Shown here: in pieces, positions 49,972-59,970 of the stretch
How positions within the stretch are numbered: the stretch's first letter is position 1
Layout: each line of letters opens with the position of its first letter
The notes under the pieces: generated by a model
What the model saw: the letters and a program-made list of their open reading frames with translations, nothing else
Told to the model about the DNA's origin: nothing
The model's database searches: none
Position numbers and translations under genes: made by a program
NCBI GenBank assembly: GCA_913778905.1
Contig: CAJYYA010000012.1
Location: 62,001-126,000, forward strand
Length of the DNA stretch: 64,000 nucleotides
Reading direction: 5' to 3'
Origin: an uncultured Naasia sp.
GTDB lineage: Bacteria > Actinomycetota > Actinomycetes > Actinomycetales > Microbacteriaceae

Positions 49972-50622
49972 TCAGACCAGCTCGCTGTGCTGACGACCGG
50001 CCGCGAAGCGCGACAGGGCGCCCGTCTTGGCGAGCGCTCGGACGAGCAGCCAGGCGATGACGCCGGCTGCCGCGCCGGTGACGATCGAGCTAACCGTGTA
50101 GATGACCGCGAACTCGGCGGTGAGAGCGGTGGCGTACCAGACGACCAGGTCGTTGACGGCCATCGCGACACCGGCGCCGATGCCCGCGAGCACAGCGACG
50201 GTCACGTTGAAGCGGCGGTAGAGGAAGAGGGCGATGACGATCTCGGCTCCGAGGCCCTGCACGAGGCCTGCCTCGATGGTCCACCATCCCCACTCGTTGG
50301 GGACGATGAGGACCGAGACGATGGCTGCGATGGTCTCGGTGTAGAGCGCGGCCCCCGGCTTGCGGATCACCAGCGCACCGAGGACGGCGGGGATGAGCCA
50401 GACGCCGGCCATGAGGGCGGACAGTCCGGGCGCGAGAGCGCCGACCGCATCGCGGAGCGGGGTGCCGGCGGTGTTCCAGAGGATGAAGACGAGTCCGAGG
50501 GCGACGCCCAGGACGCTGGCGGTGACGATATCGACGACGCGCCAACGGAAGGGCGAGGCGGCCGCGACGGCCCCTCCCTCTGCTGACGGTCGGGCGGTTG
50601 CAGTCTTGTCGGTTGCGGTCAC
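49972..50622 (-). CDS. ykoE: ECF transporter substrate-specific component YkoE
   Basis: This 216-residue protein has five to six membrane helices and the YkoE pattern WRVVDIVTASVLGVALGLVF, then PNEWGWWTIEAG and FNVTVAVLAGIGAG. The S component binds the vitamin precursor. The GTG at 50622 is 10 nt after AAAGGGG. The gene is directly under a TPP riboswitch, which fits thiamine-precursor uptake and its shutdown when thiamine pyrophosphate is abundant. Confidence 0.93.
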   Translation of the reverse strand: MTATDKTATARPSAEGGAVAAASPFRWRVVDIVTASVLGVALGLVFILWNTAGTPLRDAVGALAPGLSALMAGVWLIPAVLGALVIRKPGAALYTETIAAIVSVLIVPNEWGWWTIEAGLVQGLGAEIVIALFLYRRFNVTVAVLAGIGAGVAMAVNDLVVWYATALTAEFAVIYTVSSIVTGAAAGVIAWLLVRALAKTGALSRFAAGRQHSELV

Positions 50623-50678
50623 GAAGATCGTGCCCCTTTCGAAGAGATCGATTGGTAGGGCACGGGATTGATGAAAGT

Positions 50679-50772
50679 TGCCTCCCTGCGCTGGCATGAT
50701 CCAGATCAGGTTCGACGGTCGAAGCTTGGAGAAGCTTCCTCTCAGCCCGGCATACCGGACTCCCGTGTTCGC
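50679..50772 (-). promoter_or_regulatory. TPP riboswitch (THI element)
   Basis: The minus strand carries the conserved core in order: ACACGGGAGTCC, CCGGGCTGAGAGGA, a hairpin around AAGCTTCTCCAAGCTT, then ACCTGATCTGGATCATGCC and AGCGCAGGGAGGCA. It ends about 57 nt before the ykoE GTG. TPP binding is expected to reduce expression of ykoEDC. Confidence 0.97.
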
Positions 50773-50791
50773 GTCCGAGACTACACGGCCG

Positions 50792-51592
50792 TCAATGCCG
50801 GGTCTGCTCCGATCCGGAGAGGCGCTGGGCGAGATAGATGGGCACCACCGAGACGACGACGAGGACGACCGCGATGACGGCCACGATCGGGGCCTGGTTG
50901 GGGCGGAACATGTTGTCGAGGATGAAGATGGGCAGGGTCGTCACGCCCGATCCCGCCGTGAAGGTCGTGACGATGATCTCGTCGAAGCTCAACGCGAATG
51001 CGAGCAGTCCGCCGGCGAGGAGCGCCGAGCGCAGCTGCGGGAACGTGACGAGGCGGAAGGTGGTCCAGACTCCCGCCCCGAGATCCGCCGACGCCTCCTC
51101 GAGCGATGTCCCCATGCGACGCAGGCGGGCGATCACGTTGTTGAAGACCGTCACGATGCAGAAGGTGGCGTGGGCGATGATGACGGTCCAGATCGACAGC
51201 GGGACGCCGGCGATGGTGCGGAAGAAGTTGTTGAGCGCGATACCGGTGATGATGCCCGGCAGTGCGATGGGCAGGATCACGAGCAACGACACCGTCTCGC
51301 GACCGAAGAACGAGAAGCGTTGCAGCGCGAACGAGATGAGAGTGCCGAGCAGCAGAGCGACCACCGTCGAGGCGCAGGCGACGAGCACACTCGTGGCGAC
51401 GGCCTGACGCGCGCCCTCGCTCTCGAACGCCTTGACCCACCACTCGAGGGTGAACCCGGGAGGCGGCCAGGTCAGCGACGTCGACGTCGAGAAGGAGTTG
51501 ACCAGTACGACGAGGAGCGGCAGATAGACCACCAGCAGGATCGCCCCGGTGACGACCGCGAGAGTCGTGCGCGAAAGAGTCGAGAGGCGCAT
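50792..51592 (-). CDS. Polyamine-type ABC transporter permease (PotC type)
   Basis: This 266-residue protein has six membrane helices and the EAA-type loop LEEASADLGAGVWTTFRLVTFPQL that docks on the ATPase, as in PotC. The ATG at 51592 follows the PotB-type gene by 8 bp. With PotA-, PotB- and PotD-like genes it forms a complete importer for spermidine, putrescine or a similar cation. The 3' end is 19 bp from the TPP riboswitch of the neighbouring operon, with no clear terminator between. Confidence 0.9.
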   Translation of the reverse strand: MRLSTLSRTTLAVVTGAILLVVYLPLLVVLVNSFSTSTSLTWPPPGFTLEWWVKAFESEGARQAVATSVLVACASTVVALLLGTLISFALQRFSFFGRETVSLLVILPIALPGIITGIALNNFFRTIAGVPLSIWTVIIAHATFCIVTVFNNVIARLRRMGTSLEEASADLGAGVWTTFRLVTFPQLRSALLAGGLLAFALSFDEIIVTTFTAGSGVTTLPIFILDNMFRPNQAPIVAVIAVVLVVVSVVPIYLAQRLSGSEQTRH

Positions 51593-51600
51593 GTCGGCTC

Positions 51601-52524
51601 CTAGAGGTTGTCGAGGGCACCCGTGCGCCGCACGAGGGCCAGATAGCCGAAGATGATGACGATCGGGATGAGGGCGATCGCGGCCGCGAGCGGCAGGTTG
51701 TTGGCGGCGCCGACGTTCGTGTAGACGAGGTTGCCGAGCATCTGGTTGGCCCCGCCCACGATGTTGACCGTGATGTAGTCGCCGAGCGACAGCGAGAAGC
51801 TGAAGATCGTGCCCGCCACGATCGAGGGGAAGATGAGCGGAAGCACCACCGAGCGGAACGTACGGCCCGGTTTGCCACCCAGGTCGGACGACGCCTCGAG
51901 GAGCGAATCGGGCACGCGTTCGAGACCCGCGTAGATCGGCAGGATGACATAGGGCAGCCACAGATAGGACAGCGTCACCACGGTGGCCGCGAGGCCGTAA
52001 CCGGGGGTGTGCCCACCGAACGGCGACACGAGCCACTCGAGGATCCCCTCCTGCGACAGGACGGAACGCCACGCGTAGGCCTTCACCAGGTAGCTCGCCC
52101 AGAGTGGCATCAATACGGCGATGAGCAGGATGCGCTGCATCCGTGGAGTCGCCACCTTCGCCATGTAGAAGGCGATGGGGAGCGCGAGCGCGACGTCGAT
52201 GACCGTGACCGCGAGCGCGATCCCGAGGGTGCGGAGGGTGACGGTCTGATAGAGCGACCCCGTGACGACCTGGACGATGTTGTCGAAGGTCCACTCGGTG
52301 CGGACCTGTCCCGTGAAGCTGTCGACGCTCCACAGGGCCGTGACGAGCAGCAGGGCCAGGGCCACGATGTAGACGACGCCCAGCCAGAAGAGCGGAGCGG
52401 TGAGCAGCAGCCCGAGACGAACACGGGGGTGAGTCGCCAGGAAAGCGGATGAGCGGCGTGCGGCCGTGCGTCGCGGCGCCGGAACCGGCCGGGTGACGCC
52501 GGGCGGGGTCGTCGTCGTGGTCAT
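51601..52524 (-). CDS. Polyamine-type ABC transporter permease (PotB type)
   Basis: This 307-residue protein has a basic N-terminal ~35 residues, six membrane helices and the docking loop LLEASSDLGGKPGRTFRSVVLPLI. It forms the channel with the PotC-type permease encoded 8 bp downstream. The ATG at 52524 has AAGGA 4-5 bp upstream. The binding-protein gene lies 76 bp upstream. Confidence 0.9.
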   Translation of the reverse strand: MTTTTTPPGVTRPVPAPRRTAARRSSAFLATHPRVRLGLLLTAPLFWLGVVYIVALALLLVTALWSVDSFTGQVRTEWTFDNIVQVVTGSLYQTVTLRTLGIALAVTVIDVALALPIAFYMAKVATPRMQRILLIAVLMPLWASYLVKAYAWRSVLSQEGILEWLVSPFGGHTPGYGLAATVVTLSYLWLPYVILPIYAGLERVPDSLLEASSDLGGKPGRTFRSVVLPLIFPSIVAGTIFSFSLSLGDYITVNIVGGANQMLGNLVYTNVGAANNLPLAAAIALIPIVIIFGYLALVRRTGALDNL

Positions 52525-52600
52525 GGTGTCCTTCTGCGGATCGGGAAGCGAAAGCGGAGGGGCGCGGGGCCCGGACTCAAACGCCCGGGCCCCGCTCACG

Positions 52601-53782
52601 TCAGCCCTTGATCTCCTGCCAGGCAGCGGTCCACTTCGAGTAGTCGACGCACTGCACGTCCGTGCGACCGTCGACGCAGTCGGCGATGGGGGTCGTCCAG
52701 TACCAGATCTTCGACGCGTAGTCGGCGTCACCGGCGTGGTACGCCTCGCAGTCGTCGCGGAAGTCGCACGCCTTCTGGCTGGACGGGGCCTCTCCGAAGT
52801 AGGCGGTCGCCTGCGCGTTGGTCTCGGGGCTCGCGATCCAGTCGAGCCATGCGTAGGCGCAGTTGGGGCTCTTCGCCTTGGACGAGATCATCCAGGTGTC
52901 GGACCACCCCGTGACGCCCTCCTTCGGCAGGGTGACCGCCGTGGGCGCCCCCTCGCCCGCGAGCGAGTTCTGGATCACCTGCCAGGTCGTCCCGACAACC
53001 GAGTCGCCGGAGGTGAACGACTGGATCTCCTTCAGGTAGTCCGACCAGTACTCGCCGACATTCGCGCGCTGCGCCTTCAGCAGATCGACCGCGGCCTGGA
53101 ACTGCGTCTCGTCGAGCGCGTAGGGGTTGGTGATGCCGAGGTCGGGCTGGTGGGTCATGAGATAGACAGCGGCATCGGCGATGTAGATGGGCGAGTCGTA
53201 CGCCGTCACCTTCCCTGCGTTCTCGCCGGCCTTGTCGAAGACGACGTCCCAGGATGTGGGCGCCTGCGGGAACTTCTCGGTGTTGTACATGAGGAGGTTC
53301 GCGCCGTAGCCGTGCGGAACGCCGTACGACTTGCCGTCGACCGAGTTCCACTCTTTGTCCTTGAGGAAGTCGTAGACGCCGGCGTAGTTCGGGATGAGAT
53401 CGGTGTTGACGGGTGCGACGTCGCCCGACGCGATGAGGCGCAGGGTCGCGTCTCCCGACGCCGCCATGACGTCGTACTCCCCCGTCTTCATGAGGTTGAC
53501 GGCCTCGTCGGAGGTGCCGTAGGTCTTGGCGTCGACCGTGCAGCCGGTCTTCTCTTCGAAGCCCGATACCCAGTCGACCGTCGGGTCGTTGCTGCCGTCC
53601 TCGACGTAGCCGGGCCAGGCGAGGATCGAAACGGTCTTCTCCATCTCGCCGAGCTGGGTGGCCTCTTGTGCTGCCCCTCCCCCCGATGCGCCGGCGGTGC
53701 CGCAGGCGGAGAGCAGGAGGACGGATCCGACCGCGACGGACGCGATCATCGCGGCGCGGGCGCCACGGGTGAGGGTGATCAT
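52601..53782 (-). CDS. Polyamine-type ABC transporter substrate-binding lipoprotein (PotD type)
   Basis: This 393-residue protein has a lipobox LSAC (Cys27), then a PotD/PotF-like fold: VSILAWPGYVEDG, FEEKTGCTVDAKTYGTSDE, GVPHGYGANLLMYNTE and TTWQVIQNS. It binds the ligand outside the cell. Unusually it has several Cys residues near the C-terminus (FRDDCEAY, DCVDG, VQCVDY), which could form disulfides. The ATG at 53782 has AGAGGA upstream. The ligand is probably a polyamine or a related cation, by family. Confidence 0.9.
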   Translation of the reverse strand: MITLTRGARAAMIASVAVGSVLLLSACGTAGASGGGAAQEATQLGEMEKTVSILAWPGYVEDGSNDPTVDWVSGFEEKTGCTVDAKTYGTSDEAVNLMKTGEYDVMAASGDATLRLIASGDVAPVNTDLIPNYAGVYDFLKDKEWNSVDGKSYGVPHGYGANLLMYNTEKFPQAPTSWDVVFDKAGENAGKVTAYDSPIYIADAAVYLMTHQPDLGITNPYALDETQFQAAVDLLKAQRANVGEYWSDYLKEIQSFTSGDSVVGTTWQVIQNSLAGEGAPTAVTLPKEGVTGWSDTWMISSKAKSPNCAYAWLDWIASPETNAQATAYFGEAPSSQKACDFRDDCEAYHAGDADYASKIWYWTTPIADCVDGRTDVQCVDYSKWTAAWQEIKG

Positions 53783-53839
53783 GATGTTCCTCTCGATGTG
53801 CTGTGTGATCGATCTGGTGGGGAAGGAAACGGATGAGGG

Positions 53840-54871
53840 TCAGGCGCCCGGCGGGATGAGGGCGACCACGTCGTCCTCGTGCCAGCTGACGTGCACGCGC
53901 CCGCCGCGCTCCTGGTCGGCGATCCGGGAACGGTCGTTGCGCTCGAGAACGGTGACGCGGGGTCCGGCATCGAGGTCGATCACCTGGCGGATGCCGCTAC
54001 CGACGTAGATCGACTCGACGAGGCTCCCGCTGGCGCTGCGCATCTGCGCGCCGCTCGGCGGCTCGGCGCTGACGGTGAGCTTCTCGGGCCGGATGGAGTG
54101 CTCACCCCGCCGTCCGATGAGGGACTCGGACAGGTCGGCGTCGAACAGGTTCGAGGTGCCGACGAAGTCTGCGACGAACCGTGAGGCGGGGCGCTCGTAC
54201 AGGTCGCGAGGCGTGCCGAGCTGCTCGATCCGACCGTCGTGGAAGACGGCGATCCGGTCGGACATCGTCAGCGCCTCCTCCTGGTCGTGCGTGACGAAGA
54301 TGAAGGTGATGCCGAGGTCGCGCTGGATCTGCTTGAGCTCGACCTGCATCTGCTCGCGCAGCTTCAGGTCGAGTGCGCCGAGCGGTTCGTCGAGCAGCAG
54401 CACCTTCGGTTCGACGACGGTCGCCCTCGCGAGCGCCACGCGCTGGCGCTGACCCCCTGACAGCTGGCTCGGCTTCCTCCCGGCGAACTGGTCGAGCCGC
54501 ACCGCGGCGAGAGCGCGCATGGCGCGGTCGCGACGCTCGGTGCGCGGCACGCCTCGCACCCGGAGTCCGTAGGCGACGTTGTCGAGAACGCTCATGTGGG
54601 GGAAGAGCGCGTAGTCCTGGAAGACGGTGTTGACGTCCCGGTCGAACGGCGCCTTCCCCGTCACGTCCTGCCCGAAGAGCTCGACGGTTCCGCCGGTGGG
54701 TTGCTCGAAACCGGCGATGAGTCGTAGGACCGTGGTCTTGCCCGACCCGGACGGCCCCAGCATCGAGAAGAACTCGCCGGCGGCGATCTCCAGATCGACG
54801 TGGTCCACCGCTGTCGTGGACCCGAATTGCTTGGTGAGACCGGTCACGCGGATGGCGGGGATAACGCTCAT
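53840..54871 (-). CDS. potA: Polyamine-type ABC transporter ATP-binding protein (PotA type)
   Basis: This 343-residue protein has an N-terminal ATPase (GPSGSGKTT, LSGGQRQR, VLLLDEPLGALD) and a C-terminal TOBE-type beta domain (about 240-343: HSIRPEKLTV; GSLVESIYVGSGIRQVI), as in PotA/UgpC-type importers. The ATG at 54871 has AAGGAGT 7 bp upstream. It is the first gene of the operon and is divergent from the GntR regulator gene, with a 16-bp palindrome between. Confidence 0.94.
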   Translation of the reverse strand: MSVIPAIRVTGLTKQFGSTTAVDHVDLEIAAGEFFSMLGPSGSGKTTVLRLIAGFEQPTGGTVELFGQDVTGKAPFDRDVNTVFQDYALFPHMSVLDNVAYGLRVRGVPRTERRDRAMRALAAVRLDQFAGRKPSQLSGGQRQRVALARATVVEPKVLLLDEPLGALDLKLREQMQVELKQIQRDLGITFIFVTHDQEEALTMSDRIAVFHDGRIEQLGTPRDLYERPASRFVADFVGTSNLFDADLSESLIGRRGEHSIRPEKLTVSAEPPSGAQMRSASGSLVESIYVGSGIRQVIDLDAGPRVTVLERNDRSRIADQERGGRVHVSWHEDDVVALIPPGA

Positions 54872-54904
54872 GTAACGACTCCTTCGACGTCGGGTGAACT
54901 AAAT

Positions 54905-54920
54905 CATATGGATCCATATG
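54905..54920. promoter_or_regulatory. 16-bp palindrome in the potA-gntR divergent promoter region
   Basis: CATATGGATCCATATG is a perfect palindrome 33 bp upstream of potA and 97 bp upstream of the GntR gene. A likely operator of that GntR regulator. It is AT-rich relative to its surroundings, as promoters are. Confidence 0.55.
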
Positions 54921-55017
54921 TCTGCAAGAGGACGATCGTGTTACGGTCGTGTCACACGTCGGGACCTCCATCGGAGGCGCTCGCCGAGCGGACTCGTCAC
55001 TCACCATCCGGAGCCCC

Positions 55018-55845
55018 ATGCCCCACTCGACCGACGGCGGCGATCACGCCCGCTCGGTCGTCTTCGCCCCGATCGAACCGGCCGGACGGGCCGAACTCGT
55101 CGAGCAGCGGCTGACGGATGCGATCGTGAGCGGGATGCTGCGCGACGGCGAGCGCCTTCCGAGCGAGAGCGAACTCGCGCGCAGCCTGGGCGTGGCTCTG
55201 GTCACCGCGCGTGAGGCCCTCGAGGGCATGCGCAACCGCGGGCTCGTGCGCACTCGGCGCGGTCGCGACGGTGGCAGTTTCGTGACCTACGACCGCGACG
55301 CCGCAGGCGCGCTCGCCCGCGAGCGTCTGCGCAGACAGTCCCGCGTCGCCCTCCGCGACCTCGCCCTGATCGTCTCGGCGGTCACCGGTTTGGCCGCCGA
55401 GCTCGCCGCCGACCGTGCCAGCGACGACGATATCGAGACCCTCGAGGCGATCCACCACTCCGCCGACCTCTCCTCGGCGGATTCGGCGAGGCGCGCACTC
55501 GGCCGTTTCCTGTTCGAACTCGCCGCCGTGAGCCAGTCCCCGCGGCTGCTCCATGAGGAGGCTCGACTCCAGGCCGAGGCGGGGCCGGTGCTGTGGCTGT
55601 GCCTCCGCGAGGAGGAGTACCGTGAGCGCAGTTCGAGAGTCCGGGCCGACATCATCGACGCGATCCGGGCTGTCGATCCGGACGGGGCTCGCACATCGAT
55701 GCGGGGCTTCATCGCCGACGCGCTCGATTGGCTGCTCGAGGAGAAAGCGCGCCTCGACTGCATCCCGGACGACGGAGGCGAGCACGAGGTCGACGCCTCG
55801 ACCACAGCGGACACGGCGCGCGAGGGGATGGAAAATGAGCGCTGA
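55018..55845 (+). CDS. GntR-family regulator (FadR/FCD type)
   Basis: This 275-residue protein has an N-terminal winged helix (LPSESELARSLGVALVTAREALEGMRNRGLVRTRRGRDGG) and an all-helical C-terminal ligand domain of FCD type (about 110-245). It probably senses the imported polyamine-like substrate or a derivative. The ATG at 55018 has CGGAG upstream. It is divergent from the potA operon, its likely target, and its stop overlaps the Cache-protein gene by 11 bp. Confidence 0.88.
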   Translation: MPHSTDGGDHARSVVFAPIEPAGRAELVEQRLTDAIVSGMLRDGERLPSESELARSLGVALVTAREALEGMRNRGLVRTRRGRDGGSFVTYDRDAAGALARERLRRQSRVALRDLALIVSAVTGLAAELAADRASDDDIETLEAIHHSADLSSADSARRALGRFLFELAAVSQSPRLLHEEARLQAEAGPVLWLCLREEEYRERSSRVRADIIDAIRAVDPDGARTSMRGFIADALDWLLEEKARLDCIPDDGGEHEVDASTTADTAREGMENER

Positions 55846-56593
55846 GGCGACCGAGGCGGCGCACACGGTCGCGAGCCGGGTCTCCGCGCGGATCGACCGC
55901 ATCTTCGCATCGGTCGACGAGCAGGGCCGCGCGATCGCCCATTGGCTCGCTGCGCACCCCTCTCCTTCGGTCGCGGAACTCGACCGTGTCGTCGGAGACC
56001 TGGTGATCGAGCACCTGCAGCCGACATCGCTCGTCACGGGGGCGGGGTTCGTCGTCGCGCCGGGCCTCCTTCGAGACGCGCACTGGCATCTCGCCTGGTG
56101 GCTCGGCGGCCACACCGCGCTCCGGCGGCTCACGACGAGCGACGACCCCCAGAGCGAGGACTTCCGCGATTACACGGCGCTCGAGTGGTTCCGCTACCCC
56201 GAGCGCACGGGAAGCCGTCACCTGACGGGCCCCTACGTCGACTACCTGTGCACCGACGACTACACCATCACGGTCACAGCACCGGTCATGGTCGCGGGAC
56301 GCATGGCCGGCGTCGTCGGAGCGGACGCCCTCGTCGACCGACTCGAGAACGCCCTCCTGCCCGAGCTGCGAACGATGGCGGGACGCGCGACCCTCGTCGC
56401 AGCCTCCGGCCGGGTCCTCGTATCCACCGATGCCCGGGTGCAGCCCGGCTCCATGCTTCGCATCGCGGGCCTCGGCGACGCACTCCTCCCCTTGCGAGCC
56501 GCGGGCTCGGCGGCGGTGGATCACCTGCTGCCCGACGGTGGCCGCGTCGTCTCGTGCGGTGCGACATCGCTCGCGCTCGTCACCGAGACCTGA
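55835..56593 (+). CDS. Cache-domain protein without membrane or effector domain
   Basis: This 252-residue protein has no signal peptide, membrane helix or enzyme/output domain. The C-terminal half matches a Cache sensor: YTALEWFRYPERTG, YVDYLCTDDYTITVTAPVMVAGRMAGVVGADALVDRLE. Cache domains normally lie outside the cell in receptors, so a free cytoplasmic copy is unusual. It overlaps the GntR gene by 11 bp and probably acts with it in sensing the transporter's substrate (inference). Confidence 0.75.
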   Translation: MSAEATEAAHTVASRVSARIDRIFASVDEQGRAIAHWLAAHPSPSVAELDRVVGDLVIEHLQPTSLVTGAGFVVAPGLLRDAHWHLAWWLGGHTALRRLTTSDDPQSEDFRDYTALEWFRYPERTGSRHLTGPYVDYLCTDDYTITVTAPVMVAGRMAGVVGADALVDRLENALLPELRTMAGRATLVAASGRVLVSTDARVQPGSMLRIAGLGDALLPLRAAGSAAVDHLLPDGGRVVSCGATSLALVTET

Positions 56594-56627
56594 GCACGGT
56601 GTCGGCCCGTCTGACTAGGGTGCGGCC

Positions 56628-57548
56628 ATGGAGTTCTGCATCTTCACCGAGCCGCAGCAGGGATACGACTACGAGGAGTTGCTGGCGAGCGCCCGCCTGA
56701 CGGAAGGGCTGGGCTTCGACGGCTGGTTCCGAAGCGACCACTACCTGCGCATGGGTGACGGCGATCCAGGTCCGGGCTCGACGGACGCCTGGACGACGCT
56801 CGCCGGCCTCGCCCGCGAGACGACGAGGATCCGCCTGGGCACCCTCGTCTCGTCGGTCACCTACCGCGTGCCGGGGATCCTGGCGATCCAGGTGGCCCAG
56901 GTCGATCGGATGTCGGGTGGGCGCGTCGAGTTGGGTCTCGGCACCGGCTGGTTCGAAGAGGAACATCGCGCCTACGGCATTCCGTTCCCCGCTAAGCGAT
57001 TCGGATTGTTGGAAGAGCAGCTCGAGATCGTGACAGGCCTCTTCGCGACCCCCGAGGGCGGGACCTTCGACTTCCATGGCGAGCACTACCAACTGCACGA
57101 CTCCCCCGCTCTGCCCAAACCACTCCAGAGCCGGGTGCCCGTCATCGTCGGCGGTGGCGGCCCGAAGCGCACCCCGGAGCTCGCTGCCCGCTTCGCTACC
57201 GAGTTCAATATCGGATTCGTGCCCGACGACGAGGTGCGAGCTGCGTTCGATCGAGTGCGCGAGGCGTGCGAGCGGCTCGATCGAGACCCTTCGACTCTCA
57301 AGCTCTCCGTCGCGCAGCCCACCGTCGTGGGTGAGACGGAGGCGGAGTTCCTGCGGCGGGCCGATCAGTTCGGTGGCGACCCCGAGCAACTGAGGGCACG
57401 CAACCTGGGCGGAACACGGGCGGAGGTCGAGGACCGCCTGGACCGCCTGCGCGAGCTCGGCGCCGACCGCGTCTATCTGCAGCAGATGGCTCTCGACGAC
57501 TCGGATCACCTGGCCCTGATCGCCGACCTGACCCGCGCGTTCCGCTGA
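56628..57548 (+). CDS. Luciferase-like (LLM) F420- or FMN-dependent oxidoreductase
   Basis: This 306-residue TIM-barrel protein has the LLM-class pattern: FDGWFRSDHYLRMG, TTRIRLGTLVSSVTYR, VDRMSGGRVELGLGTGW and VPVIVGGGG. In actinobacteria this group usually uses F420; the cofactor cannot be proven here. A TAGGGT box at 56616-56621 lies 6 nt before the ATG, so the mRNA may be leaderless. The substrate is unknown. Confidence 0.88.
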   Translation: MEFCIFTEPQQGYDYEELLASARLTEGLGFDGWFRSDHYLRMGDGDPGPGSTDAWTTLAGLARETTRIRLGTLVSSVTYRVPGILAIQVAQVDRMSGGRVELGLGTGWFEEEHRAYGIPFPAKRFGLLEEQLEIVTGLFATPEGGTFDFHGEHYQLHDSPALPKPLQSRVPVIVGGGGPKRTPELAARFATEFNIGFVPDDEVRAAFDRVREACERLDRDPSTLKLSVAQPTVVGETEAEFLRRADQFGGDPEQLRARNLGGTRAEVEDRLDRLRELGADRVYLQQMALDDSDHLALIADLTRAFR

Positions 57549-57734
57549 TTCCTGTCGCCTCACCGTCGTTCCGAGCATTCGTTTTCTGGATATTCACCGG
57601 GCTTCTGCCGAATGTCGGCGGTATGGGCCAATCTGGACAGGCGGGACAGGACAGCTCCCAGGGTCGCTCTGGGATGCTCACTGCGCCGCACATCGGCACG
57701 AACTTTTCTTACGTCCCATCAGCACGGAGGATTC

Positions 57735-59936
<2,202 letters not shown>

Positions 59937-59970
59937 CCGACGCAGTCCGAACCCGCAGGAGTTCATCCTC

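Noticed and set aside
52728..53351. Alternative frame within the PotD-like gene
   Set aside because: It lacks a signal peptide or motif and lies entirely within the well-supported lipoprotein gene.
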